From NCBI RefSeq assembly GCF_016863555.1, contig NZ_BOPC01000038.1, forward strand, positions 1 to 64,000: a stretch of 64,000 nt of DNA, given 5' to 3'. This stretch comes from Micromonospora qiuiae (GTDB lineage Bacteria; Actinomycetota; Actinomycetes; Mycobacteriales; Micromonosporaceae). This document shows positions 1 through 9,527 of the stretch, one piece after another. The first letter of the stretch is position 1. Each line of letters starts with the position of its first letter. Position numbers and translations under genes: made by a program. The notes under the pieces are model-generated. The model made no database searches, had not been told where the DNA came from, and saw only the letters and a program-made list of their open reading frames with translations.

Positions 1-2316
1 CTGCCCGGCGGGGTAGTCGCGGGCGCGGCCGGCCCAGCCGAGAACCAGCCGTTCCTCCTCAGGAGGCAGGGCGGATACCGACGTCACCGGAGCATCGACG
101 TCGGCGAGCAGGCGGTTGAGCAGGACGAGCCACTGTCGGGCGAACCGGTCGGCCGTGGACTCGTCGAACAGGTCGGTCGCGTACTCGAGCTCCACGCCCA
201 TGTCGGGACCGCCGGTGTCGACCACTGCGAGGGTGAGATCGAACTTGGCCGTACCGGTATCGACCGAGTCCAACTCGGCGACGACGCCGCCCGGCTCCCA
301 CCGCCCGCGCGCGTGCTGGTTCATGCCGAAGGCGACCTGGGCGAGCGGCGCGCGACCCTGATCGCGATCCGGGTCCAGGGCAGCCACCAGTGAGTCGAAC
401 GGGATCTGCTGGCGTGCCTGCGCGGCGGCCGAGACGCCACGGACTCGGGTGACGAGGTCAGCGAAGGCGGGGGCGCCACTGAGGTCCGCCCGCAGCACGA
501 CGGTGTTGACGAAGAAGCCCACCAGGGTGTCGAGTTCGGGCAGTGGACGCCCGGCGGCCGGAGTCGCCACCACCACGTCGGTACGCCCCGACCAGCGGCC
601 GACCAGCAGCAGGTACGCCGTGATCAGCAGGTCGAAGACGGTGACCGAGTGGCTTCTCGCGGTGGTACGCAGCGCCGACACCGCCGACTCGGGCAGCCGG
701 TAGCGCAGCGTCCGACCGGCGTGGCTCGCCACCGCCGGTCGGCGGCGGTCGGCGGGTAGTTCCAACAGAGCCGGCGCACCGGCCAGCCGCTCCCGCCACC
801 AGGCGACCCCGTCGGCGATCACCTCCGGGGTGAGCACGGCGCGCTGCCACGCCGCGAAGTCGGCGTAGGACAACCCGGTGGCGGGCCGGTCGGCGGGCCG
901 GTCCGCCGAGTATCCGGCGAAGATTTCGGCGAGGAGGATGTCCAGGGACCAACCGTCGCAGGCCACGTGGTGGATCGATATCCAGAACAGCCACTGCTCG
1001 TCCGCGATGCGGACCAGTCCGGCCCGCAGTAGTGGGGCCGCCGCCAGGTCGAACGGCCGGGCGACTCCGGCTCGGGCCAGTCTGCGCCCCTCCTGCTCGC
1101 CATCCGCGCGGGCGTCCGACACGGTCCAGTCGATCTCGGCGGTGTCGGCGAGGCGGGGGACGGGACGACCGTTGACGGTCTTCAGCGCGGTACGCAGCAC
1201 GGGATGGGCGTCCACCACCGCCTGGGTCGCGGCGCGCAGCCGCTGCGGGTCGACCCGGCCGGCCAGCCGCACCAGCACCGGGATGTTGTAGAGAGCCGAG
1301 CCGTGACGCAAGCGGTCCATGTACCACAGCCGTTCCTGCCCGAACGACACGGCGATGTCGTCGCCGGCGCGCGGGGTGAGCGCCGGCAGCGCGGCGGCCG
1401 GCTCGCCGGCGTCGACCAGGGCGGCGAAGTCGGACAACACCGGGTGCTCGAAGAGCTGGTCCACCGTGAGGGCCACGCCGTGCCTGGCCGCTACCTGGGC
1501 GACGACCTTGGCGGCCAGCAGGGAGTGGCCGCCAAGGGCGAAGAAGTTGTCGTCCGCGCCGACCCGGTCGAGCTGGAGGGCGTCGGCCCAGCTGGCGGCG
1601 ACGGCGCGCTCGGTGGGGGTGCTGGGCTGGACCAGTCCGTCGGCCGGCGTGGGTCCCGCGGCCGTGGCAACCGCAGCGCTTCCTTTCACACCCGGAAGTG
1701 CTCCGGTGCCCGCAACCAGGTCCGCCAGGAGGCCGGCGAGACGTGCCAGGTGCGCGTCGATGCTCACCGCGCCGTACCGGTCCTCGTCGTGGTCGCAGCA
1801 CACCGCCAGCCGGCCGTCCCGCGCCGTGATCTCCAGCGTGATGTCGCACCACATCAGCTCGTGCCCGAGGTCGGCGACGTCCCGAGCGTCGAGCCCGTCG
1901 CCGAGCGCGCCGAGCGGGGCCACGGCGATTCGGACCTCACCGTCGGCCGCCGGCGCCGCCGGCAGCGCCGTCGCGGCGCGTTCGGCGAGCCGCCGCAGCG
2001 GCAGCCCCGCCTCGACCGACGACCGCACCGCCCGCAGCGAGGCGCTGTGGTCGGCGTCCCTGACGATCACTCCGATCACGGCCGCCGTCGCGGACGTGCT
2101 TCCCCGGTCGGCGGCGACCAGTGCCTGCGCCGCGGCGACGAGGACCGCGGGCGGAGTCGTACCCAGCTCGCGCGCGAGGGCGACGACGGCCTCCGCCCCG
2201 ATGTCCAGGACCCGCCGGACCTGGCCGCGACGGAACGACAGGCCGGGCATCACCTCGTCGTCTGCGGCGAGGGTCGCGGCGACGACCTGGTCGGGTTGGC
2301 TGACCTCGACGGTCAT
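1..2316 (-). CDS. Non-ribosomal peptide synthetase, PCP-condensation protein (3' end beyond window)
   Basis: Runs off the left edge; about 772 residues are visible. Residues 1-205 look like the C-terminal lobe of a condensation domain without its catalytic half. Residues 230-300 are a peptidyl carrier domain with the phosphopantetheine serine in GGHSLLA (Ser264). Residues 315-740 form a full condensation domain with the active-site motif HHVACDG (about 448-454). The visible end, WAGRARDYPAG, is typical of the linker before an adenylation domain, so at least one further domain probably lies outside. The ATG at 2316 overlaps the stop of the carbamoyltransferase gene (ATGA), so the genes are translationally coupled. 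The carrier is presumably loaded in trans by the stand-alone glycine adenylation protein two genes upstream. That pairing is inferred from context. Confidence 0.9.
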   Translation of the reverse strand, partial: MTVEVSQPDQVVAATLAADDEVMPGLSFRRGQVRRVLDIGAEAVVALARELGTTPPAVLVAAAQALVAADRGSTSATAAVIGVIVRDADHSASLRAVRSSVEAGLPLRRLAERAATALPAAPAADGEVRIAVAPLGALGDGLDARDVADLGHELMWCDITLEITARDGRLAVCCDHDEDRYGAVSIDAHLARLAGLLADLVAGTGALPGVKGSAAVATAAGPTPADGLVQPSTPTERAVAASWADALQLDRVGADDNFFALGGHSLLAAKVVAQVAARHGVALTVDQLFEHPVLSDFAALVDAGEPAAALPALTPRAGDDIAVSFGQERLWYMDRLRHGSALYNIPVLVRLAGRVDPQRLRAATQAVVDAHPVLRTALKTVNGRPVPRLADTAEIDWTVSDARADGEQEGRRLARAGVARPFDLAAAPLLRAGLVRIADEQWLFWISIHHVACDGWSLDILLAEIFAGYSADRPADRPATGLSYADFAAWQRAVLTPEVIADGVAWWRERLAGAPALLELPADRRRPAVASHAGRTLRYRLPESAVSALRTTARSHSVTVFDLLITAYLLLVGRWSGRTDVVVATPAAGRPLPELDTLVGFFVNTVVLRADLSGAPAFADLVTRVRGVSAAAQARQQIPFDSLVAALDPDRDQGRAPLAQVAFGMNQHARGRWEPGGVVAELDSVDTGTAKFDLTLAVVDTGGPDMGVELEYATDLFDESTADRFARQWLVLLNRLLADVDAPVTSVSALPPEEERLVLGWAGRARDYPAGQ

Positions 2317-4094
2317 CGCCCGTCCTCCGCGGCCGGCAGCGGCGTGACGACGTACCCGCCGATGACCAGGCGGTTCAGCCCGCCCCGCAGGAGGGTGTCG
2401 ACCGCTGTCTCCGGGGTCCGGACGATCGGCTGCCCGCGCAGATTGAAGGAGGTGTTGAGCAGGACCGGGATCCCGGTACGGGTGGCGAACGCGGTCAGCA
2501 GCTCCCACAGCAGGGGGTTGCCCTCGCGGCTGACCACCTGCACCCGGGCCGTGCCGTCGAAGTGGGTGACCGCGCCCAGCGAGGCACGGTGCTCCGGCCG
2601 GGTCCGGGTGGTGAAGAGCATGTGCCGGAAGCGCTCCTCATCGTCCGGCTCGACCTCGAAGTACGTCGATGCCGCTTCCGCGGTGACCACCGGCGCGAAC
2701 GGGCGGAAGTCCTCCCGGCGCTTGATCAGCGCGTTGATGTGGTCGCGCATCCGTTCGTCGCGCGGGTCGGCGAGGATGCTGCGGTTGCCCAGCGCGCGCG
2801 GTCCGAACTCCATCCCGCCCTGGAACCAGGAGACGACCTCTCCGCCCTCCAGCGCCTCGGCGGTCTCGGCGAGCAGGCTGGCCCGGTCCGGCACATGCCG
2901 TACGACGACGTCGGTCCGGCCGCCGATCGCCGCGCCGATCTCCTCGTCGGTGAACGACGTGCCCCAGTACGGCATCGACATCGCCGGTACGCGGGTGCCG
3001 GGCTCCTGCTGTGCCTGCACATAGAGCGCGGCCCCGATCGCCGACCCGTCGTCCCCCGCGCCGGGCGGGATGAAGATGCGGTCGAACAGCCGGCTGCGGG
3101 CGATCACGCCGTTGGCGGAGCAGTTGAGTGCTACGCCGCCGGCGTAGCACAGGTCACGCAGGCCGGTCTCGCGGCGGAAGTGCCGGAGCACGTGCACGAG
3201 GCAGAGCTCGATGACGGCCTGCAGGGCGGCCGCCACGTCGCGGTGGCGCTGCTCGATCGGCGTTCCCGGCTGGCGTGCCGGCCCGAACCGCTCGGCGAGC
3301 ATCGACAGCACCCCCCGGTGCGTCTCGCGCTCCAGCAGGTTCCGGTCGGCGGCGAGCCCGGCGACGGTGAAGGTGCCGCCGTCGAGGAGGTTGACCAGCC
3401 GCGACATCTCGGTGAAGTGCGCCCGCCGGTCACCGAAGGCGGCTAGGCCCATCACCTTGTACTCGTCCATCATCATGTCGAAGCCGAGGTACATGGTGAA
3501 GACGCCATAGAGCGTGCCGATGGAGTGCAGCGCGGGGATACGGTGCAGCACCTCGATCTTGCCGCCGGTCCCCACCGCGACGGTAAGACTTTCGGTCTCG
3601 CCCATTCCGTCAGCGACCAGGACCAGTGCCTCGTCGTACCCGCTCGGGTAGTAGGCGCTCGCCGCGTGCGCGAGGTGGTGGGGGACCGGCAGCAGCCTGT
3701 CGGCCCAGTCCACGCCGGGGAACTCCTGCCGCAGCCAGGTCAGCTGCACGTCGGGGTCGTACACCTCCGCGTACCGGGCCGCCAGGTAGGGGTCGGACAG
3801 GTCCAGGTCCGCGGCCCGGTGGGCGAAACCGTGGGCGACGACGTCGATCTCGTCGGCTTCGACGGCGACCCGTCGCAGGGCGTCGCGGATCGCGTGCACC
3901 GGGAAACTGCCGGTCGCCTTCTGCGCGGTGTACCGCTCCTCCGCCGCCGCGGCTCGCACGACGCCGTCGACCACCAGCGCCGCAGCGGAGTCCAAGCCCT
4001 GCACGATCCGGTACTCCCGGGCGCTCAGGCCCGGCAGCTCGCGTCGTTTGAAGTCCACGCTGTTGTGCAGGCCGCTGATGCCCAGAACCTTCAT
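2313..4094 (-). CDS. O-carbamoyltransferase, NodU/CmcH/TobZ family
   Basis: 593 residues, usual size for the family. Members move a carbamoyl group from carbamoyl phosphate, through carbamoyl adenylate, onto a hydroxyl group of a small molecule. The N-terminal Kae1/YrdC-like part shows HHLAHAASAYYPSG, the family's metal/nucleotide motif. The second half carries ALNCSANGV, PPGAGDDGSAIGAALY, MEFGPRALGNRSILADPR and NTSFNLRGQPIV, all characteristic. The start at 4094 was chosen because MKVLGISGLHNS is the family's N-terminus and its ATG overlaps the stop of the adenylation gene by 4 bp. It lies between two NRPS genes and is coupled to both, so the product of this cluster is probably O-carbamoylated. 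The acceptor cannot be read from sequence. Confidence 0.95.
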   Translation of the reverse strand: MKVLGISGLHNSVDFKRRELPGLSAREYRIVQGLDSAAALVVDGVVRAAAAEERYTAQKATGSFPVHAIRDALRRVAVEADEIDVVAHGFAHRAADLDLSDPYLAARYAEVYDPDVQLTWLRQEFPGVDWADRLLPVPHHLAHAASAYYPSGYDEALVLVADGMGETESLTVAVGTGGKIEVLHRIPALHSIGTLYGVFTMYLGFDMMMDEYKVMGLAAFGDRRAHFTEMSRLVNLLDGGTFTVAGLAADRNLLERETHRGVLSMLAERFGPARQPGTPIEQRHRDVAAALQAVIELCLVHVLRHFRRETGLRDLCYAGGVALNCSANGVIARSRLFDRIFIPPGAGDDGSAIGAALYVQAQQEPGTRVPAMSMPYWGTSFTDEEIGAAIGGRTDVVVRHVPDRASLLAETAEALEGGEVVSWFQGGMEFGPRALGNRSILADPRDERMRDHINALIKRREDFRPFAPVVTAEAASTYFEVEPDDEERFRHMLFTTRTRPEHRASLGAVTHFDGTARVQVVSREGNPLLWELLTAFATRTGIPVLLNTSFNLRGQPIVRTPETAVDTLLRGGLNRLVIGGYVVTPLPAAEDGR

Positions 4095-6067
4095 GACGCC
4101 TCCTCGGAACCGGTCCGACGGTGGATTTGTGCCTGTGCCGCGTCCCGCAGCGCCCGCCGGTCGACCTTCTGGCTGGGGGTGAGGGGCAGCTCTGGTAGGG
4201 CGACGATGCGTTGCGGCAGCAGCGCGGCGGGCAGCATCGCCGCCAGGTGCTCGCGGAGGACCGCGTCGGATACGACCGGCCCGTCCACGGTGGACTGGAC
4301 GTACAGGACGAGGCGCTGGTCGTCCGCTGCGGCCTCGACGACGACCGCCGCCGCCTGGGCCACCGACGGATGGCGCTCGGCATACGTCTCGATCTCCTCG
4401 AGCTCGATCCGATGCCCTCGGATCTTGACCTGGTTGTCGGCCCGGCCGTGGTAGGACAGCGTGCCGTCGGGCCGCCAGGCGCACAGGTCGCCGGTGCGGT
4501 ATGCGCCGTCCCCAAAGGCCGCGCCGGTGCGCTCGGGGTCACCGAGATACCCGACGGCGAGCTGCGGGCCGCCGACGTGGAGCTCGCCGACATGCCCTAC
4601 CGGCACGGGCCGGCCGTCGCGCCCGAGCACGGCGGCGACGGTCCCCGGTAGCGGCGCGCCGATCGGCACCGGATCGGCGACGGGCTGCCGCAGCCGGTAC
4701 GCCGTGCACCAGATGGTGGCCTCGGTTGGGCCGTAGACGTTCCAAACGGCAGCGCCGGTGTTGACCAAGCGCTGGGCCAGGTCGGCGTTGACCGCCTCGC
4801 CGCCGCAGAGCAGCGTCACACCGTCGAGATCCGGGGGCAGGTGCGGCAGGATCAGGCGCCAGCCCGAAGGGGTCGCCTGAATCAGGTCGGGTCGGCCGAC
4901 GGACAGGTGCGCGCCCAGCCGCGCCGGGTCGCGGCGCAACGCGTCGTCGACCAGTAGCAGCCGACCGCCCGTGGCCAACGGGAGGAAGAGCTCCAGCAGG
5001 GAGATGTCGAAGGTCAGCGCGGTCGTGCCAGCGACGGTGGGGGCCCGGAGTTCCAGCAGTTCGGTGAAGGTCGTGACGCAGTGCGCCAGCGCAGCGTGCG
5101 ACACCCCGACCACCTTCGGGCGGCCGGTCGAGCCCGACGTCGACATCGCGTACGCCAGCTCGCCGCCGGTCGGCCCGTCCTCTCCGGCGGCCGCGCGGCC
5201 GCTGCCCGGCTCATCGGTGGCCGGTAGGTCGCCGTCGAGGGAAGTGATGACCCGACAGCCGTCCCGGGTCACCGTGGCCAGGTCGGCGACGACGGCGAAC
5301 CGCGCGCCCGCGGTGTCGAACAGGGTGTCCAGCCGGGCCCGCGGATGGCTGGGATCGACAGGCAGGAAGGCGGCCCGCAGCGACCAGATGGCCAGCAGCG
5401 CGGCCACCAGCTCGGCCCGGCGGGGAAGGCCGATCGCGACGACGTCGCCGGGACGCACGCCCTCAGCGCGCAGCACGTCCGCGTACCGGTCGGCCAGCGC
5501 GACGAGCGCGGCGTAGTTGACCGTACGCCGGGCGTCCTCGATCGCGATGGCGTTCGGTTTGGCGGCCGCCACCGCGCGGATGAGCGCCGGCACGCTTCCG
5601 GCCGGGGTGCTGCCCGGGCGGTGGGCGGACGCGATGATCCGGGTGTCCTCCTCGCCGCACAGGTCGATCGCGCCGACCGGGCAGTCGGTCTCGGTCGCGC
5701 CGTCGAGCACCCGGTTGACGCGGCCGGTCAACAGCGCCGCGTCCGCCGACGGCTCGACGTGGCGCCCGGTGACCAGGATGCGCGGGCCGTGACCGTGCCG
5801 GACCTCGATCGCGGTCGGGCGGCGCCCGCCGTCCGGACCGAGGCGGCGCAGGTGCCTTTCGACGGTCGCGGTGAGCACGGACAGGGGTGCCCGCCACGGC
5901 AGTGACACCGTCATGCCCGCCCCGGTCGCCGGGTCAACCAGATGTCCCGTGACGGTCTCCGCGGCCGCTGCGCGGGCGAGCACCAGCAGGCTGGCCACCA
6001 CCCGGTCGACATTGACCCGGGTGCTATCCCCGGTGGGTGCGTGCGCGGTTTCCAACGATCGCGTCAT
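4091..6067 (-). CDS. Stand-alone NRPS adenylation protein, predicted glycine-activating
   Basis: 658 residues. Activates an amino acid as its adenylate. Core motifs are clear: STSGSTGRPK (310-318), GELHVGG, YRTGDL (523-528), GRADNQVKIRGHRIEL (541-556) and the A10 lysine in PSQKVDRRAL (Lys634). Aligning to GrsA by eye gives the pocket residues D354, I355, L358, Q397, L420, G422, V444, I452, W453 and K634. DILQLGVIWK is within one conservative change of the classical glycine code DILQLGLIWK. No carrier domain follows; the protein ends about 18 residues after A10. Residues 1-155 resemble the tail of a condensation domain rather than a complete one. The start at 6067 was preferred over 6097 because AGGGAG sits 6-7 bases upstream. 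It is the first gene of the minus-strand operon. Confidence 0.93.
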   Translation of the reverse strand: MTRSLETAHAPTGDSTRVNVDRVVASLLVLARAAAAETVTGHLVDPATGAGMTVSLPWRAPLSVLTATVERHLRRLGPDGGRRPTAIEVRHGHGPRILVTGRHVEPSADAALLTGRVNRVLDGATETDCPVGAIDLCGEEDTRIIASAHRPGSTPAGSVPALIRAVAAAKPNAIAIEDARRTVNYAALVALADRYADVLRAEGVRPGDVVAIGLPRRAELVAALLAIWSLRAAFLPVDPSHPRARLDTLFDTAGARFAVVADLATVTRDGCRVITSLDGDLPATDEPGSGRAAAGEDGPTGGELAYAMSTSGSTGRPKVVGVSHAALAHCVTTFTELLELRAPTVAGTTALTFDISLLELFLPLATGGRLLLVDDALRRDPARLGAHLSVGRPDLIQATPSGWRLILPHLPPDLDGVTLLCGGEAVNADLAQRLVNTGAAVWNVYGPTEATIWCTAYRLRQPVADPVPIGAPLPGTVAAVLGRDGRPVPVGHVGELHVGGPQLAVGYLGDPERTGAAFGDGAYRTGDLCAWRPDGTLSYHGRADNQVKIRGHRIELEEIETYAERHPSVAQAAAVVVEAAADDQRLVLYVQSTVDGPVVSDAVLREHLAAMLPAALLPQRIVALPELPLTPSQKVDRRALRDAAQAQIHRRTGSEEAS

Positions 6068-6208
6068 CGCGCACTCCCTAAAATGCGGACGGGGCACGAA
6101 GAAAGGATTTCATCGCGCCGCCGTTCATCCCATTCATGCCCGAAGAGGGATCTCCAAGCACTATCCGTGGCCGGCAATTGATGTCCGGCCGGCCGGTCGT
6201 GAAGCAGC

Positions 6209-6238
6209 ACGCTAGGAGTGACCGATTGAAGGTGTCAA
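6209..6238 (-). promoter_or_regulatory. Housekeeping-type promoter for the NRPS/carbamoyltransferase operon
   Basis: On the minus strand TTGACA (6238-6233) is followed after 18 bases by TAGCGT (6214-6209). This is close to the consensus for the main actinobacterial sigma factor. The predicted transcript start is near 6202, leaving a leader of about 135 bases before the ATG at 6067. The gap 6068-6483 separates two divergent operons. Apart from this promoter and a GGCCGG-rich short inverted repeat near 6170-6196, nothing was recognised in it; no equally good promoter was seen for the plus-strand transporter. Confidence 0.65.
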
Positions 6239-6483
6239 CGGGTGGAGCCAGCCATGGATCAAACCGGGCATGCCGCTGAAGATGGGGCAGATACCCCTCG
6301 CAGCGATGCATTTTCTCGCGGTTTGCCCAGTTCGGGCATTGAGGTGCCACACCGCCAGGCGGACCCACGCTGGCAGGAGTGTGCCAAGTGGAAACGGGAT
6401 CATCCCTTCACATGGTCTTTTGTGTGACCCTGAAGATGCCTTTCACCGGACCGCATCGGCGCCACTCAGCCAAGGAGAAGGAC

Positions 6484-7734
6484 ATGTCACGGATCCTCGC
6501 CACGCGCAGGATGCGGCTGTACGTATTGGCCGACACGGCGTCCAACCTCGGCGACTTCGCGCTGTTTCTCGCGATGGCGATCTGGGTGAAGACGATAAGT
6601 GGGAGCACGTCGGCGGCGGCCCTGGTGATGTTCTCGTTCGCCGCCGGCAGCCTGCTGCTTCCCGCGGCGGGTCTAATCACCGACCGGGTACGCCGTCGAC
6701 CCCTGCTCATCGCGGCGAACCTCGCCCTCGCCGCGGTGGTCCTGCTGCTGCTCCTGGTCGGTGGCGCGCACCACGTCTGGCTCGTGTACGCGGTGATGTT
6801 CGCCTACGGCGCGCTGGGCAGCGTGACCGGGCCGGCCCAACTGGCGCTGCTGCCCTCCCTCGTGCCCAAGGAGTCGCTGGGCGACGCCAACGGCCTGATC
6901 CAGTCGGTCCGCGGCCTGCTGCGGGTCTTCGCACCCGTCATCGGCGCGGGCCTGTTCGCCTGGCTCGGCCCGGAAGCGGTCATCGTCATCGACGCCACGC
7001 TGTTCGTGCTGGCTGCCCTGGCGCTCCTGGCGATCAAGGTCAACGAGCCGGCGCCCACGCCGTCCGAGGGGCACTGGCTGACCGAGATCACCGCTGGCCT
7101 GCGCTTCATCAGCCGTACGGTGACCCTGCGCCAGCTCGTCACCTCCTGCGGCCTGGCGATGCTGGTGCTGGGCTTCTTCGAGTCGATCGGGCTGGCGGTG
7201 GTCACCTCGGGCCTCGGGCACGCACCGACGTTCCTCGGCGTGCTCGGCGTGGCCCAGGCAATTGGGACCATCGCCGGGGGGATCTCCGCGGGCGCGGTGA
7301 TGCGCAGGACCAGCGAGGGCATGATCGTCATCATCGGCCTGGTGCTGGTCGCCGTCTCCAGCATGCTCCTGATGATCCAGGTGACGGCCCTGGTGATTGC
7401 CGCGATGGCACTGCTCGGCCTCTGCATCCCGTGGCTGGTCGTCGGTGCCACCACCGCGTTGCAGCGCCGTACGCCGGAGAACCTGCTCGGCCGCGCCTCC
7501 GCCGCCTTCGAATTCGCGGTGACGGTGCCGCAGACACTGTCGATCGCCGTCGGCGCGGCGCTGATCGCCCTGCTGGACTACCGGTTGCTGCTGGGCATCG
7601 TGGCCGCCGCCGTGACGGTCTCGGCGGTCTACCTGGTCACCCGCTCCGAGCAACGCCCACGCCCCCCCGAGCAGCCCACCGATGTGCTCGTTGCGGCGGA
7701 CGATTCGGTTGCCGCGCAGGAGTCGGTCAGATAG
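6484..7734 (+). CDS. MFS exporter (MFS_3/EntS-like)
   Basis: 416 residues with about 12 hydrophobic segments, the usual size and pattern of the major facilitator superfamily. The N-terminus (LYVLADTASNLGDFALFL) and the loop LITDRVRRRPLL between segments 2 and 3 match the DRxxRR-type motif of drug and siderophore exporters. The start at 6484 is set by AAGGAGAAGG just upstream; an upstream in-frame ATG at 6379 lacks such a site and codes no membrane segment. It is divergent from the NRPS/carbamoyltransferase operon, so it probably exports that cluster's product. The substrate is inferred only from position. The C-terminal tail after about residue 395 is charged and not conserved in type. Confidence 0.92.
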   Translation: MSRILATRRMRLYVLADTASNLGDFALFLAMAIWVKTISGSTSAAALVMFSFAAGSLLLPAAGLITDRVRRRPLLIAANLALAAVVLLLLLVGGAHHVWLVYAVMFAYGALGSVTGPAQLALLPSLVPKESLGDANGLIQSVRGLLRVFAPVIGAGLFAWLGPEAVIVIDATLFVLAALALLAIKVNEPAPTPSEGHWLTEITAGLRFISRTVTLRQLVTSCGLAMLVLGFFESIGLAVVTSGLGHAPTFLGVLGVAQAIGTIAGGISAGAVMRRTSEGMIVIIGLVLVAVSSMLLMIQVTALVIAAMALLGLCIPWLVVGATTALQRRTPENLLGRASAAFEFAVTVPQTLSIAVGAALIALLDYRLLLGIVAAAVTVSAVYLVTRSEQRPRPPEQPTDVLVAADDSVAAQESVR

Positions 7735-7770
7735 CCAGCACGGCTCACTTTCCTCGGGAGACGAACCGCG

Positions 7771-9090
7771 ATGGCTACCCATCAGGTGTCGGCGCTACTT
7801 CTCGCCCTGGCAGCGATCTCGCTACTGGCCGCCATGGCGGGAGCGGCGGCCCGACGGCTGCGGCAACCGCCCGTCATCGGCGAGGTGGCCTTGGGTATCC
7901 TGCTCGGCCCGACGCTGCTGAACGGGCTCGTCTCGGACACGCTCTTCCCGGCCGACATCCGCCCGTTCCTCAGCGCCCTGGCGGCCCTCGGCGTCGTCCT
8001 GTTCATGTTCACCGTCGGGGCGGAACTGAACGCCGGCCTGCTCCGGGGACGACGCATGGTCGCCGGGACCGTCGCCGCCGGGTCCGTCGCCGTCCCGTTC
8101 GGGCTCGGCGCGCTGTTGGCCCTCTACCTGTTCAACAGACATCCGACCGACAACAAGACCGGGTTTGTGCTGTTCATGGGAGCCGCCGTGGCGGTAACCG
8201 CGTTCCCGGTGCTGGCTCGCATCCTCACCGACCGTGGCCTCAGCCGCACCTGGCTCGGTAGCGTCGCGCTGGCCTGCGCCGCCATCGACGACATACTTGC
8301 CTGGTCGCTGCTCGCTGTCGTCGTCGCCATCTGCACAGCCGGTTTCGGGTCGCCGTTGCTGCTGCTGTTCCTGCCGTACATGCTGCTCATGCTCACGGTC
8401 GTCCGGCCCATGCTGAGGCGCCTGCTCAAGGAAGGCGGGGCCAGCTTCGCGCGGCCGGCACCCATGGTCATCACGCTGGTGGGCCTGCTGACTTCCGCGG
8501 CCTTCACCGAGTGGATCGGCCTGCACTTCATCTTCGGTGCCTTCTTCTTCGGGGCGATCATGCCCCGCGCGGCCTCAGCGCCCGAGGACGACGTCACCGC
8601 GCAGGTGAGTGACCGGATCTCGCACCTGAACGGCCGCCTGCTGCTGCCGGTCTTCTTCGTCGTCGCCGGCCTGAGCGTCGACCTGTCCAAAATGGATGTC
8701 GACGACCTCGTCGAACTCGTTCTCATCCTGGTCGTCGCGGTGGGCGGAAAGTTCTTCGGCGCCTTCACCGCCGCCCGTCTCGGCGGCGTACCCACCCGGC
8801 CGGCGAGCGCGCTCGCCATCCTGATGAACACCCGCGGCCTGACCGAACTCGTCATCCTGAGCGTCGGCCTGGAACTCGGCATGCTCGACAGCCCGCTCTA
8901 CTCCTCGATGGTCGTGATGGCCCTGATCACGACAGCGATGGCCGGGCCGCTCCTGCAGCTCATCTACCCGTTGCCGGCCGCACCCGCCACGCCCGCGAAA
9001 CTCCAGGCCGCGTGGCAGCACCAGTTCCGCGGCACCGAGCGCGTCGGCGAACGTGAGCTTGGCCGGACAACACCCGCCCAGGTCGAGTAG
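7771..9090 (+). CDS. Cation/proton antiporter, CPA2 (KefB/NapA) family
   Basis: 439 residues, 12-13 hydrophobic segments. Begins with the family pattern of a first helix followed by RLRQPPVIGEVALGILLGP. A helix with the conserved acidic pair is visible in CAAIDDILAWSLL, and NTRGLTELVIL is typical of the C-terminal half. No KTN/RCK nucleotide-binding domain follows, so it is the membrane part only. It probably exchanges Na+ or K+ for protons at the plasma membrane. It starts 36 bases after the MFS gene and is likely co-transcribed with it. Such antiporters are common passengers in actinobacterial natural-product clusters, where they may serve export or self-protection. That role is inferred. 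Confidence 0.93.
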   Translation: MATHQVSALLLALAAISLLAAMAGAAARRLRQPPVIGEVALGILLGPTLLNGLVSDTLFPADIRPFLSALAALGVVLFMFTVGAELNAGLLRGRRMVAGTVAAGSVAVPFGLGALLALYLFNRHPTDNKTGFVLFMGAAVAVTAFPVLARILTDRGLSRTWLGSVALACAAIDDILAWSLLAVVVAICTAGFGSPLLLLFLPYMLLMLTVVRPMLRRLLKEGGASFARPAPMVITLVGLLTSAAFTEWIGLHFIFGAFFFGAIMPRAASAPEDDVTAQVSDRISHLNGRLLLPVFFVVAGLSVDLSKMDVDDLVELVLILVVAVGGKFFGAFTAARLGGVPTRPASALAILMNTRGLTELVILSVGLELGMLDSPLYSSMVVMALITTAMAGPLLQLIYPLPAAPATPAKLQAAWQHQFRGTERVGERELGRTTPAQVE

Positions 9091-9527
9091 CCGGGAGGGT
9101 GCCACTCCCGGCATTCGTCTGGCCCGGGTGGCACGCGACGGCTGTCCGGCCGCAATCCTGCTGGCCCGCCCCGCCCTGCCCGGTTGGGCTGATCGGCTGA
9201 CCCCGCGGTCCTGCGGTCGGCCCGATCTCGCGTCCGCGATCGGGCCGCCGCCCCCGCACCCTGTTGGCCCGGTCGTCTCGTCTGCCGAAACGGTCACCGG
9301 ACGCGCTGGGGCGGATCGGGCTGACAATGTCCAGGACATTTTTGTGCGCCGGTCCGGTTGTCGCCTGCCGGCGTGCGGATTCCCCCTAATCCCATTGAGT
9401 GGGGCCAGTGGCCGAATACCCGAAAATAATCGAGCCGGATCAGGTTTAAGCAGGTCAGCGAGGGGTGGCGTGCTCTTTGACCGGCCAGTAGCCTCAGCCC
9501 GGCCGGTGCGGTAACCGATCGCAAAAG
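9091..9527 (+). other. Non-coding stretch before the riboswitch
   Basis: No credible gene. Open frames here lack plausible starts and the composition is mixed, with an unusually A/T-rich patch around 9415-9450. A TTGACC at 9478-9483 could belong to the promoter of the riboswitch leader, but no convincing -10 box sits at the right distance. Confidence 0.5.

Noticed and set aside
458-1852. Long Arg/Gly/Pro-rich minus-strand frame overlapping the NRPS gene
   Set aside because: It is an alternative frame of the NRPS gene; the true frame gives recognisable PCP and condensation motifs, while this one is low-complexity.
6270-8261. 663-residue plus-strand frame across the transporter genes
   Set aside because: Its translation is Arg/Gly/Pro-rich with no domains, and both transporters are well supported in other frames.
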